A DNA stretch of 32,003 bases. Origin: Marivivens sp. Lineage in GTDB: Bacteria; Pseudomonadota; Alphaproteobacteria; Rhodobacterales; Rhodobacteraceae. This document shows positions 1-8,371 of this stretch, one piece after another (positions within the stretch are counted from its first letter, which is position 1; each line of letters begins with the position of its first letter). The position numbers and the translations under genes are program-made. Below the pieces are notes generated by a model. It was not told the origin of the DNA and did no database searches. It worked only from the letters and a program-made list of their open reading frames with translations. Location of the stretch: contig JALRLK010000043.1 of assembly GCA_023254495.1 (NCBI GenBank), positions 1 through 32,003 on the forward strand, in the 5' to 3' direction.

Positions 1-1
1 T

Positions 2-685
2 GTGCGCGACGATGAGGGCAAGCCGACATCGGACCCCGAACGCTTTGCCCGCCTGAAAGAGGGCATCGAGAAGCACTGCCCTGGTATGATCGTGCAGCTG
101 TCCACCGGGGGCCGGTCCGGCGCGGGCCAAGCGCGCGGTGGCATGCTGCCCCTTCGCCCCGACATGGCCAGCCTCTCGGTCGGCTCCAACAACTTCCCGA
201 CCCGCGTCTATGAAAACCCGCCGGATCTGGTCGACTGGCTGGCGTCCAAAATGCTGAAATACGGGGTGAAGCCCGAGGTAGAGGCCTTTGACCTCTCGCA
301 CATCCTGAAAGCCAAAGAGATGCAGACCAAGGGCCAGCTTGCGGGCACCCCTTATGTGCAGTTTGTCATGGGCGTGAAGAACGCCATGCCGGCCGACAAA
401 TATGTGTTCGATTTCTATGTCGAGACGGTCCACCGCCTGTTCCCCGGCGCACCGTGGTGTGCGGCGGGGATCGGGCCCAATCAGATCGTTCTTAATGAAT
501 GGGCCATCGCTGCTGGCGGCCATGCCCGCACCGGTCTTGAGGACAATGTCCGGCTGGACCGAAACACCCTCGCCCCCTCAAACGCCGCGCTGGTGCGCCG
601 CACGGTCGAGATCGCGGAAGAGCACGAACGCCCGATTGCCTCATGGCAGGAGGCGCGCAAGCTACTCGGGCTGCGCGCCGCCTGA
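2..685 (+). CDS. Beta-keto acid cleavage enzyme (BKACE, DUF849 family), 3' part
   Basis: The reading frame is open from the left edge to a TGA at 683-685, so only the C-terminal 227 or so residues are present and the GTG at base 2 is probably an internal valine (VRDDEGKPT). The motifs HCPGMIVQLSTGGRSG, MASLSVGSNNFPTRVYENPP, VKPEVEAFDLSHI and the C-terminal GLEDNVRLDRNTLAPSNAALV are typical of the BKACE family, zinc-dependent enzymes that condense a beta-keto acid with acetyl-CoA and release acetoacetate and a CoA ester. The zinc-binding HxH of the N-terminal part lies outside the window. The exact substrate cannot be read from this fragment. It is convergent with the helicase gene, six bases apart. 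Confidence 0.9.
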   Translation: MRDDEGKPTSDPERFARLKEGIEKHCPGMIVQLSTGGRSGAGQARGGMLPLRPDMASLSVGSNNFPTRVYENPPDLVDWLASKMLKYGVKPEVEAFDLSHILKAKEMQTKGQLAGTPYVQFVMGVKNAMPADKYVFDFYVETVHRLFPGAPWCAAGIGPNQIVLNEWAIAAGGHARTGLEDNVRLDRNTLAPSNAALVRRTVEIAEEHERPIASWQEARKLLGLRAA

Positions 686-691
686 CGGCGA

Positions 692-2911
692 TCAGGGCTT
701 CTTGCGGCGCGGCGTGTCGGCGCCGCCCGGCTTGCGCAGCGAGGTCTTTACGCCCGGCGGGGTAAAGCGCTTGGAGGCGTCCGCCGCGCGGTTAGGCTTG
801 GCGGGCTTGTCCTTGGGCGTGAAGTCGCCTTTGCGTTCGGGCTTGCCCTCGGACTTGGCATAGGGTTTGCGGCCCTCTTTGTCATAGGGCTTGCGGTCGG
901 CCTTGTCGTAGGGCTTGCGCTCAGACTTCTCATACGGCTTGCGCTCGGCCTTTTCGTAGGGTTTCCGCTCTGCCTTGTCATACGGCTTGCGATCAGGCTT
1001 TGGGCCGCGCTTTTCATAGGGCTTGCTGTCATCGCGGTCGCGGCGAGGGCGGTCTTCCTTGGCCTCGGGCTTCTTCCAGACCGGCTTGGCCGCCGGACGA
1101 TCTGAGGCCTTGTGGCGTGGTTTGCGCTCGGGGCGCGGCTCTGTAGTCGCCTCGGCTTCTACCGGCGCGGGGCGCTCAGCACGCGCGGGGCGATCCTCGC
1201 GGGGTTTGTAATCCTCGCGGGGTTTGTAGCCTTCACGCGGCTTGTAATCCTCACGCAGCTTGTGGGCGGGCCGATCCTCGCGAGGACCGCGATCCTCACG
1301 CGGCGGGCGTGGAGCGCGGGGCTTGGCGGGGCCAAAGTCGGGCGCGGCGTCGAGCGCGGTAACGGCGATCCCGTCTTCCAACGTCATGCCTGCGCCAATG
1401 GAGGCCAAGAAACGGTCCGCAGCGCCTTCAGCGATTTCTACAAAGCTCTCGCTATCCCGGATGCGGATCGCACCGATGGCGGTCTTGTCGAGGCCACCGG
1501 CCTTGCACAGCATCGGCAAGAGCCAGCGCGCCTCGGCCTTGGCGTCGCGGCCGACCGAGAGCGAGAACCAGCGGCTCGGGCCAAACTCCTGCTTTTCCTT
1601 GCGCGGCGCGGGGGTGTCGACCGGCGCGAGCTCTTCTGGCGCGGAGCGGCGCGATTTGTAGAGCTTGAGATAGGCCGCAGCGATCCGCTCGGCGCTATGG
1701 GCTTTGGCAAGTTCTGCGACGAAGGCGGCATCATCTTCGGAAACCGCTTCGGTCCAGACCGGATCGTTGAGCAGACGCTCTTGTTCCTGCGCGGCGATCT
1801 CTTCGGCGGTGGCGGCAAGGCGCCAGTCGGCCACCACGCGGGCGGTTTTCAACAGGCGATCGGCCTTGTTGCGCAGCTTGGGCGTCACGATCAGGGCGCT
1901 GACGCCCTTGCGGCCGGCGCGGCCGGTGCGGCCCGAGCGGTGCAGGAGGGTTTCGCCATTCGAGGGAAGCTCAGCATGGATCACCAATTCGAGGTTCGGC
2001 AGGTCGATGCCACGGGCGGCGACGTCGGTCGCCACGCAAACGCGGGCACGGCCATCGCGCATCGCTTGCAGGGCGTGGGTGCGTTCCTTTTGGGTGAGTT
2101 CACCGGAAAGCGCGACCACATGGAAGCCACGGTTCGACAGGCGGGCGGTCAAGTGGGTCACCGCTGCGCGGGTATTGCAAAAGACGATGGCGTTCTGGCT
2201 GTCGTGGTAAAGCAGCGTGTTGATGATCGCGTGCTCGGCGTCGATGGGCGAGACGGTCAGCGCCTGATAGGCGATGTCGGCGTGCTGTTCGCGGCTCGAG
2301 GTGGTCTGAACGCGAACGGCGTCGCGCTGATACTGTGTGGCAAGCCGCGCGATGGCGGGCGGCACGGTGGCCGAGAACATCAGGGTGCGGCGATCCTCGG
2401 GGGCTTCGGCGAGCATAAACTCTAGGTCTTCGCGGAAACCAAGATCAAGCATCTCGTCGGCCTCGTCCAAAACGATGGCCCGCAGCGATCCCATCTGCAG
2501 CGAGCCGCGCTGGATATGATCGCGCAGGCGGCCGGGAGTGCCGACAACGAGATGCGCACCACGGTCGAGCGCGCGGCGCTCGTCGCGCATATCGGTGCCG
2601 CCCACGCAGGAGGCGACGACAGCGCCAGTCTTGGCATAGAGCCAGCCCAGCTCGCGCATCACCTGAAGCGCCAGCTCGCGGGTCGGCGCGACGATCAGGG
2701 CAAGCGGCGCGCCCGCCGGCCCAAGGCGCTCTTCGCCCGCCAGCACGGTGTCGCCGATGGCAAGGCCAAAGCCCACCGTCTTGCCCGATCCGGTCTGCGC
2801 CGAAACCAGAAGGTCGGCCCCCGCCAATTCGGGCTTGGTCACGGCCTCCTGAACGGCGGTCATGGTGTCGTATCCGCGCTCGGCGAGCGCATCGAGAAGG
2901 GGCTGGATCAT
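692..2911 (-). CDS. DEAD-box ATP-dependent RNA helicase with DbpA-like RNA-binding domain and repetitive basic tail
   Basis: All helicase motifs are visible: a Q-motif region (AVQEAV), motif I AQTGSGKT, Ia APTRELA, Ib GTPGR, II DEAD, III SAT, IV IVFCNTR, V ARGID and VI HRSGRTGRAG. After the two RecA-like domains a DbpA-type RNA-binding domain is suggested by IGAIRIRDSESFVEIAEG. The last 200 residues are low-complexity and basic, with two eight-residue repeat blocks (YKPRED type and RKPYEK type). The protein is expected to unwind structured RNA, for example in ribosome assembly. I place the start at the ATG of MIQPLLDALAERG (2911; 739 aa) because homologous helicases begin just before the Q motif; an ATG at 2929 is possible and the track's start at 3073 lies inside poorly coding sequence. 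No clear Shine-Dalgarno site helps the choice. Confidence 0.93.
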   Translation of the reverse strand: MIQPLLDALAERGYDTMTAVQEAVTKPELAGADLLVSAQTGSGKTVGFGLAIGDTVLAGEERLGPAGAPLALIVAPTRELALQVMRELGWLYAKTGAVVASCVGGTDMRDERRALDRGAHLVVGTPGRLRDHIQRGSLQMGSLRAIVLDEADEMLDLGFREDLEFMLAEAPEDRRTLMFSATVPPAIARLATQYQRDAVRVQTTSSREQHADIAYQALTVSPIDAEHAIINTLLYHDSQNAIVFCNTRAAVTHLTARLSNRGFHVVALSGELTQKERTHALQAMRDGRARVCVATDVAARGIDLPNLELVIHAELPSNGETLLHRSGRTGRAGRKGVSALIVTPKLRNKADRLLKTARVVADWRLAATAEEIAAQEQERLLNDPVWTEAVSEDDAAFVAELAKAHSAERIAAAYLKLYKSRRSAPEELAPVDTPAPRKEKQEFGPSRWFSLSVGRDAKAEARWLLPMLCKAGGLDKTAIGAIRIRDSESFVEIAEGAADRFLASIGAGMTLEDGIAVTALDAAPDFGPAKPRAPRPPREDRGPREDRPAHKLREDYKPREGYKPREDYKPREDRPARAERPAPVEAEATTEPRPERKPRHKASDRPAAKPVWKKPEAKEDRPRRDRDDSKPYEKRGPKPDRKPYDKAERKPYEKAERKPYEKSERKPYDKADRKPYDKEGRKPYAKSEGKPERKGDFTPKDKPAKPNRAADASKRFTPPGVKTSLRKPGGADTPRRKKP
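857..1027 (-). repeat. 24-bp tandem repeats encoding RKPY(E/D)K(A/S/E) units in the helicase tail
   Basis: About seven copies of a 24-nt unit (on the plus strand roughly catagggcttgcggtcggcctt) run in tandem, giving an eight-residue period E-R-K-P-Y-E-K-A in the protein. The copies differ mostly at synonymous or E/D-swapping positions, so the repeat is old enough to have drifted but kept in frame. Confidence 0.85.
1195..1265 (-). repeat. 24-bp repeats encoding YKPRE(D/G) units in the helicase tail
   Basis: Three to four in-frame copies of a second 24-nt unit (plus strand cgcggggtttgtaatcct) encode LREDYKPREGYKPREDYKPRED. It is a different eight-residue unit from the RKPYEK block, in the same tail, and is likewise rich in Arg, Lys and Pro. 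Confidence 0.8.
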
Positions 2912-3029
2912 GGCGGGTCTCGGTCTCATGCAAGGTTTGGAACGGCAAAAGGGCGCACCGGACCATGGATCGGTGCGCCTATACCCCTCTTGGGCCTTTG
3001 TATAGTGAAGATCGCCGGAAAACGGGCGA

Positions 3030-4646
3030 TTAACTGCCGGCCAGTATCCGCTCGGCCCCGATCCAGCCCACAAGGATCGACGGAGCGTTGGTGTTTCCGG
3101 CGATCAGGGTCGGGAAGATAGAAGCATCGCAGACCCGCAGGCCCTCGATCCCGTGAACCCTGAGATCCGGGTCCACAACCGAGGTCGCCGCATCCTGCCC
3201 CATCCGCGCGGTGCAGGAAGGGTGATAAACGGTGCCAGAGCGATTGCGGAAATCGTCGATCAGGGCGTCGTCGCTCTGCACCTCGGGGCCGGGGCGCAGT
3301 TCTTTGACGATGAGATCCTTGATCGGCGTTTGGCTGGCGATATGGCGCAGCTCTTTGACTGCCGCGAGCATCTCGGCCACGTCCTCGTCGGTCGAAAGCG
3401 CGTTGGCGACGATCTTGGGCGGCGCGAAGGGATCGGCGCTGCGGAGGTGGAGCGAGCCACGGCTCGTGGGGCGGCAGTTCGAGAGGCCGATGGAGAGGCC
3501 CGCGAAGGGATCGGGCGTCAGAAGCGGGCGCTCGCCCACGCGGGGGACCAGCGTCGAGAAAGCCTGAAAATAGAGCTGCATATTCGGGCGCGGCTGATCG
3601 GCGCTCGTTCGGAAGAAACCGCCGCCGTGGTTGATCGACTTGGCCAAGGGCCCGCGCCCGCCGAGGAAATAGCGCATCCCGACCCAGAGCTTGCCCCACC
3701 ACGGGCGGAGAATGTTGTTATAGGTCGGAACGCTGACTTCCCAAGTGTAGTTGATCCCCACATGGTCGTTCATGTGCTGGCCCACATTCGCATTGTCGGC
3801 GACAACCTCGATTCCCAAAGGCGCAAGCTCGGCCTTCGGACCTATGCCCGAGAGCATGAGAAGCTGGGGCGAGTTCACCGCGCCTCCGGCAAGGATCACA
3901 TCGCGGGCCGCCCGCACCTCAAGATCGCGCCCGCCCTTGCGATATGCGATGCCCACGGCCTTCTTGCCCTCGATCAGAACGCGGGTCGCATGAGCGCGGG
4001 TGATCACGGTCACGTTCGGGCGCTTCATCGCACGGCGGAGGAAGGCGCGGGCCGAGGAATTGCGGCGGGCGTGTTTGATCGTCATCTGATAGATGCCGAC
4101 CCCCTCCTGATCCTCGCCGTTGAAATCGGGATTGCGCTTGTGGCCCGCCGCCTCGGCCGAGGCGAGATAGGTTTCGACCAAGGGATGCAGGTCGGTCTTG
4201 TTGGCCGAGATAAACAGGGGGCCGCCCGTGCCGCGATAGGCGTTGCCGCCCGCCTCGTTGTCCTCAAGCGCGCGGTAGGCGGCGCGCACGGCCTCCCAGC
4301 CCCAATTCTCGCCCGCGATCCGGCCCCAATCCTCGTAATCCGTCCGATGCCCCCGCGCCCAGACCATCGCGTTGATCGAGCTCGATCCGCCAAGGATCTT
4401 GCCCCGCGGCCAGTAATCGCGATTGCCGCCAAGGCCGGGGTCAGCCTCGGTCTCATAGGCCCAGTTTACCCGCTTGTCATAGAAGAGCTTGCCATAACCC
4501 AAGGGCAGCGTGACGTAGAACCGCCGATCCGAGCCGCCCGCCTCGAACACCAGTACCGAATGCTTGCCGCTCTCCGAGAGCCTGTCGGCCAGAACACAGC
4601 CCGCCGAGCCGGCGCCGACGATCACATAGTCATAGGTCTGGGTCAT
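3030..4646 (-). CDS. GMC-family FAD-dependent oxidoreductase (choline/alcohol dehydrogenase-like)
   Basis: 538 residues, full family length. The N-terminus YDYVIVGAGSAGCVLADRLSE is the FAD-binding Rossmann motif, and WPRGKILGGSSSINAMVWARG is the first GMC signature. Near the C-terminus VYHPSCTARMG and GNTNAPS supply the catalytic His (about 475) and Asn (about 518) of GMC alcohol oxidoreductases. It should oxidise a primary or secondary alcohol to the carbonyl, passing electrons from FAD to a quinone or other acceptor. The ATG start lies three bases after the stop of the upstream enolase-superfamily gene, so the two are co-transcribed and probably serve one catabolic route. Assignment as true choline dehydrogenase (BetA) is not justified: no betaine aldehyde dehydrogenase or BetI regulator is nearby. 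Confidence 0.92.
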   Translation of the reverse strand: MTQTYDYVIVGAGSAGCVLADRLSESGKHSVLVFEAGGSDRRFYVTLPLGYGKLFYDKRVNWAYETEADPGLGGNRDYWPRGKILGGSSSINAMVWARGHRTDYEDWGRIAGENWGWEAVRAAYRALEDNEAGGNAYRGTGGPLFISANKTDLHPLVETYLASAEAAGHKRNPDFNGEDQEGVGIYQMTIKHARRNSSARAFLRRAMKRPNVTVITRAHATRVLIEGKKAVGIAYRKGGRDLEVRAARDVILAGGAVNSPQLLMLSGIGPKAELAPLGIEVVADNANVGQHMNDHVGINYTWEVSVPTYNNILRPWWGKLWVGMRYFLGGRGPLAKSINHGGGFFRTSADQPRPNMQLYFQAFSTLVPRVGERPLLTPDPFAGLSIGLSNCRPTSRGSLHLRSADPFAPPKIVANALSTDEDVAEMLAAVKELRHIASQTPIKDLIVKELRPGPEVQSDDALIDDFRNRSGTVYHPSCTARMGQDAATSVVDPDLRVHGIEGLRVCDASIFPTLIAGNTNAPSILVGWIGAERILAGS

Positions 4647-4649
4647 GGC

Positions 4650-5807
4650 CTACCGGGGTTTGTTGGTGTCGTAGAGAGCGCTATAGGCGCTGGGTGTCCA
4701 GTCGCCAAGCTCTGCCACGGCATAGCTGGCTTTGTCGAGCCAATCAGGATTGATCTCGACGCCCCAGCCCGGCGCATCGGGCACGGTTACGCAGCCGCCC
4801 TCGACGGCATAGGGATCGCCGAGGAAGAGATCGCCTTGCCAAGGGTAGTAGTCCGCGCCCTCGATCGACAGTTCGAGGTATTTGCCCGCGTTCGGGATCG
4901 CCTTGAGAAGGTGCATGGTGCACATGGTCACGAGCGAGAGATTGGCCGCGTGCGGCGTGCAGGGCATACCCGCCTTGGCCGCCATCGTCGCCACCTCGAG
5001 CGTGCGGCAGATGCCGCCCATATACATGACGTCCGGCTGGACGATATCGACCGCGTGCATGGCGATCATCCGCTTCCATGTTGCCAGATCCCAGTCCTGC
5101 TCGCCACCCGTGACGTCAATCTCCAGCGCGGCGGTGACTTCGGCGGTGGCGTCGAGATCCCAATAGGCGACCGGCTCCTCATAGTGGCTGATGCCGTGAT
5201 CCTGAAGCATATGGCCCACTTCGATCGCCCGCTTCACGTGAAAGCCCGAGTTGGCATCGACCAGAAGATCGGCCCTCCCGCGCAGAGCCTTGGACATGGT
5301 CGGGATGATCTCTTCGGTGCGGCCCGGCCATTCGTCGATATTGTCGCCACACTCGGCGCCGATGCGGAATTTCACCGCGTCAAAGCCCTTGTCGTCGCAA
5401 AGCCGCAACAGGCGCGTGGCTTCATCCTTCGGTGTAATGTCGCGCTTCATTGAACTGGCGTAGGCGCGGAGTTTGCCCGGCGTCCCGCCCAGAAGCGCGA
5501 CCACCGGCTTGCCCTCGCGCCGCCCTTTCAAATCCCAAAGCGCCGTATCAAGGCCCGCCAGCGCCCGCGCCCGATAGCTTCCGGGAAACTTGTGCTCGCG
5601 CCGCTGCACGACGTCGATCAGGCGCGGGATATCCTCGCTGTCATTGCCCAGAACCCAAGGGACCAGCTGCCGGTGGAAAACCTGCGCCGTGATATCGGCG
5701 TTATAGGTCGAGGTCTGGCCCCAGCCGAAATGCCCATCCTCGGTTGTCGCTTTCACGAAGCAGACAAACTCGGTCGCAAAGGTTTCAAGTTTGACGATAC
5801 GCGGCAA
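4650..5807 (-). CDS. Mandelate racemase / muconate lactonizing enzyme family protein (enolase superfamily)
   Basis: 385 residues with the enolase-superfamily layout: an N-terminal capping domain, then a barrel with AVKFRIG (K146 and R148 on the second strand), metal ligands in LLVDAN (D184), HYEEP (E210) and TGGEQD (E236), and the C-terminal CTPHAAN His (H286) that acts as second base in the mandelate-racemase group. It therefore probably dehydrates or epimerises a sugar acid or similar carboxylate with Mg2+; the substrate is not predictable from these motifs. The start is a TTG at 5807 with a good GGAGG five bases upstream; no ATG is available nearby. It is the first gene of a two-gene unit with the GMC oxidoreductase. 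Confidence 0.9.
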   Translation of the reverse strand: MPRIVKLETFATEFVCFVKATTEDGHFGWGQTSTYNADITAQVFHRQLVPWVLGNDSEDIPRLIDVVQRREHKFPGSYRARALAGLDTALWDLKGRREGKPVVALLGGTPGKLRAYASSMKRDITPKDEATRLLRLCDDKGFDAVKFRIGAECGDNIDEWPGRTEEIIPTMSKALRGRADLLVDANSGFHVKRAIEVGHMLQDHGISHYEEPVAYWDLDATAEVTAALEIDVTGGEQDWDLATWKRMIAMHAVDIVQPDVMYMGGICRTLEVATMAAKAGMPCTPHAANLSLVTMCTMHLLKAIPNAGKYLELSIEGADYYPWQGDLFLGDPYAVEGGCVTVPDAPGWGVEINPDWLDKASYAVAELGDWTPSAYSALYDTNKPR

Positions 5808-5907
5808 AGGGGCCTCCGGTCGGAAAAGGGTCTAGGACAAGTGCTAGGGCAAGGGGGTCATGCAATCTTCGCTCAGACGACATTTCCTTGCCGTTTTCGC
5901 CCGACGG

Positions 5908-6945
5908 TCAGCCGCCGAGCAATTGAATATAGGCGCGGATCAGCGCGACCCCCGCTTGATCGATGGTCGAGCGGCCAATCTCGGGCATCATGATTCCCGG
6001 ATCGGTGCTGTCGAGGCGGTAGAGCAGGATCGAATGATCGGGATCGCCTGGCACAATGTCATAGGCAAACCCGCCCGAGCCGCGCCCCGCCGCCACGGGG
6101 GGCTTCATGATGCCGCGATGGATTTCGCGATCTTCTTCCCAGTTGAGGTAGAGCCCCGAGGTATCCGCAGGCCGCCCCGGCGCGTGGCAATGGCCGCAGT
6201 TGGCGTCGAGATAGGCGCGGCCGCGGGCTTCAAGAGGCACAGCCTCATCAGTGAACGTGGGAGTTGCGGGGATCGAGCCACGGTCAGCGGGCAGTTCGGC
6301 GATGATCCCTGCCGCAAGAAGCCGATCAAGCTGGTTGCCGCCCTCTTCCGCGAGGTTGAGGTTGCGGACCTTCGGCCCGATCGGACGGAGGGCGCCATCG
6401 GTGCCCACATGGCAGCCTTTGCACTGGTTCACGTTGGGAACGTGATAGGCCACATCGACCGTGCTGCCGTCCGGCCGCGTGGCGGTCAGTGCCAGATCCT
6501 TGCCCGCGACCTTCAGCTCGGCCTCGTCCTGCGCCTCGTTCCAGACATAGGGCCAGGCTTTCCAGCCGGCTTCCTGATGGATCAAGAGCCGCGTCTCGAC
6601 GCGGTGGATGCCGCCCGCCCCGTCGGGATAGGCGAAGGTCTTGACCAAGACCGAACCCACCGGAAGATCGAGCACATCCTCGCCTTGGTAGGCCGCCGGA
6701 CCAGCCGATGCGGGCACATAGACGAAGCGGTATTTCAGCGCGTAGTCGGTAAAGAGGGGCGCGCTGATCGTATAGGGCACGACCGACGAATTGGGCGTCA
6801 TCGCGGCCATATCGTCGAAAAGGCCTATCTCCGAGAGGTTGGCGGGCGGCCTTGCAGCCGCCAAAGCCGTATCGTTCACCTCTGCCCCGACCGGCCCCGC
6901 AAGGAGGGCCAGCGCCGCAGCCAGCGCCTTAGAACGTCTGGTCAT
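5908..6945 (-). CDS. Exported diheme cytochrome c-like protein (HNE_0200 / SO2930 type)
   Basis: 345 residues beginning with a signal peptide (MTRRSKALAAALALLAGPVGA). Two CxxCH haem c motifs are present, CKGCH at 175-179 and CGHCH at 250-254, the second in a longer AYLDANCGHCHAPG context. The body (VPYTISAPLFTDYALKYRFVYVP, KTFAYP) matches a conserved family known by TIGRFAM as the partner of the beta-helix family encoded just upstream. The product should act in the periplasm as an electron-transfer or redox protein; its real role is unknown. The start overlaps the end of the beta-helix gene by 17 bases, which indicates translational coupling. Confidence 0.85.
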   Translation of the reverse strand: MTRRSKALAAALALLAGPVGAEVNDTALAAARPPANLSEIGLFDDMAAMTPNSSVVPYTISAPLFTDYALKYRFVYVPASAGPAAYQGEDVLDLPVGSVLVKTFAYPDGAGGIHRVETRLLIHQEAGWKAWPYVWNEAQDEAELKVAGKDLALTATRPDGSTVDVAYHVPNVNQCKGCHVGTDGALRPIGPKVRNLNLAEEGGNQLDRLLAAGIIAELPADRGSIPATPTFTDEAVPLEARGRAYLDANCGHCHAPGRPADTSGLYLNWEEDREIHRGIMKPPVAAGRGSGGFAYDIVPGDPDHSILLYRLDSTDPGIMMPEIGRSTIDQAGVALIRAYIQLLGG

Positions 6946-8188
6946 TCACATCGACCCCACGGATGACAACACTGACCGGCCCAAGAGAGGGATAGGTCTC
7001 GGAGGCGTCTTTCATGCTGAGGCTGGGATTGTGGAGCCAGCGCGCCACGATATACATGATCAGGTTGGCATTTCCGAAAGGCGAATTGGCCTCGTAGACG
7101 TTGTCGTGGACCGAGTGGCGGCCGCCTTCTTCGATCCCCCAGAGGAAGAAATTGGGCAGCGGCATCACGCCATCCCAGATGATATTCGGCAGGGGCGTCC
7201 CCAGCGCACCGGTGACGATCTCGGCAAATTCGCTGGTGTCGGGATTGCCGCCCGAGGCGCCAAAGACGTTGTCGTGGATATGGATGCGCTTGGGCGTCGG
7301 GTCGTAGTTCTCGTCCTTGAATTTCTCGACATAGCTCATGATCGCCACGTTCACCGTGTCGTTGTTGCGCATATCGTTGCCGAAAACCTCGACATCCCTG
7401 TTCGCCATGATGAGCATCCCCGTCCCGCGCGGAACAAGGCCGACGATATTGCCCTGCGGGGCGAAATTGTCGGTGTTGTTGGCATAGCTCTTGTTGTCGA
7501 ACACGCGGATCGTATGGCCGCCCTGCTGCGGCAGGTTCGGGAGATCAAAGATCAGGATGCCGCCGGTGTTGTTGGTCAGTTCGTTGGCATAGACATCGGC
7601 ATAGTAGCTGTTCTCGATCTCTAGGCCCGCCACGTTGAATTCGCCACGGCTGTTGCGAACGATGATGTTTTCCGACTGGCCGATATAGATGCCCGCATCC
7701 GACGCCCCAATGGCGACCGATCCATCGATGTAGACGTTTTTGGTTTGCACCGGATAAAGGCCGTAGGAGCCGTTGTTCTCGTCGGGGCCGTTGGTCCACT
7801 CGGTCCGCACCCGCACGATGGCGATGCCGTCGACGCCCTTGATCTTGATCGCATCGCCCTTGGTATCCTCGACTGCGAAATCCTTGAGGATCGCGCCACC
7901 CGCGGTGATCAGAAGGCCCTCGGCCCCGCCGCTTTGGTTCTTGAAGGACAGGATCGAGCGATCCATCCCCGCCCCGACAATCGTGACATCAGGATTGTCG
8001 AGCGAGAGGCCATTGCGGATGTCATAGACCCCATCCGCCAGAATGATTGTGTCGCCCGGCTCCGCAAGGATCAGCGCTTCTTGCAGCTGCTCTTCGGCCG
8101 CATCACCGGGGAAAATATGAAATTCGTTGCCTGCAATGGCGGACTGCGCCCAAAGAATAGCGGCGACGGCTGCAATATGTCTGTTCAT
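6929..8188 (-). CDS. Exported parallel beta-helix repeat protein (TIGR03805-like)
   Basis: From the ATG at 8188 the product is 419 residues with a signal peptide (MNRHIAAVAAILWAQSAIAG). This start has a strong AAGGGAG site seven bases upstream; the longer track ORF starting at 8284 would bury the signal peptide. After ALILAEPGDTIILADGVYDIRNGLSLDNPDVTIVGAGMD the sequence shows the short-strand, Asn/Gly-rich turns of a right-handed beta-helix (NIIVRNSRGEFNVAGLEIENS, DVEVFGNDMRNN). Such folds commonly bind or cleave polysaccharides, but the family function is unknown. It is the first gene of a pair with the diheme protein, and both are exported, so they probably work together in the periplasm or at the outer membrane. 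Confidence 0.85.
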   Translation of the reverse strand: MNRHIAAVAAILWAQSAIAGNEFHIFPGDAAEEQLQEALILAEPGDTIILADGVYDIRNGLSLDNPDVTIVGAGMDRSILSFKNQSGGAEGLLITAGGAILKDFAVEDTKGDAIKIKGVDGIAIVRVRTEWTNGPDENNGSYGLYPVQTKNVYIDGSVAIGASDAGIYIGQSENIIVRNSRGEFNVAGLEIENSYYADVYANELTNNTGGILIFDLPNLPQQGGHTIRVFDNKSYANNTDNFAPQGNIVGLVPRGTGMLIMANRDVEVFGNDMRNNDTVNVAIMSYVEKFKDENYDPTPKRIHIHDNVFGASGGNPDTSEFAEIVTGALGTPLPNIIWDGVMPLPNFFLWGIEEGGRHSVHDNVYEANSPFGNANLIMYIVARWLHNPSLSMKDASETYPSLGPVSVVIRGVDVNDQTF

Positions 8189-8289
8189 GAAACAACTCCC
8201 TTTGGGAAAACGGAAGCCTATGCGGCCGGAAAATGTCAAGTTTGGCCATTCTTTACGTTGGTGAAACCTGAAAACGTCTGCCACCGAAA

Positions 8290-8299
8290 TACCGCGGTA
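8290..8299. promoter_or_regulatory. Perfect 10-bp palindrome TACCGCGGTA in a divergent intergenic region
   Basis: The 183-bp space between the beta-helix gene (minus) and the ferritin-like gene (plus) must hold two outward promoters. A perfect palindrome taccgcggta sits near its middle. It could be an operator, but a 10-bp palindrome can occur by chance and no second copy is obvious. Confidence 0.25.
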
Positions 8300-8371
8300 A
8301 TCGGCGCGAAACTGGAATTATTTTGCCGAAAGTGAAGGTTTGAGGCACAATTGCGGCAATGGGGGCCTGTC

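Noticed and set aside
857-1027. CRISPR-like array, because of regular 24-bp repeats
   Set aside because: Repeats are contiguous without spacers and are in-frame codons of the helicase tail.
1112-2425. 437-residue plus-strand ORF opposite the helicase
   Set aside because: Antisense to conserved helicase motifs; composition reflects the codon pattern of the real gene.
3030-4646. Naming the GMC gene betA
   Set aside because: Closely related GMC enzymes act on many alcohols, and no betaine pathway genes are adjacent.
3153-5453. 766-residue plus-strand ORF opposite the GMC and enolase-superfamily genes
   Set aside because: It is a GC-driven shadow. Both opposing genes have complete family motifs and proper starts; the long ORF matches no family and spans two real genes.
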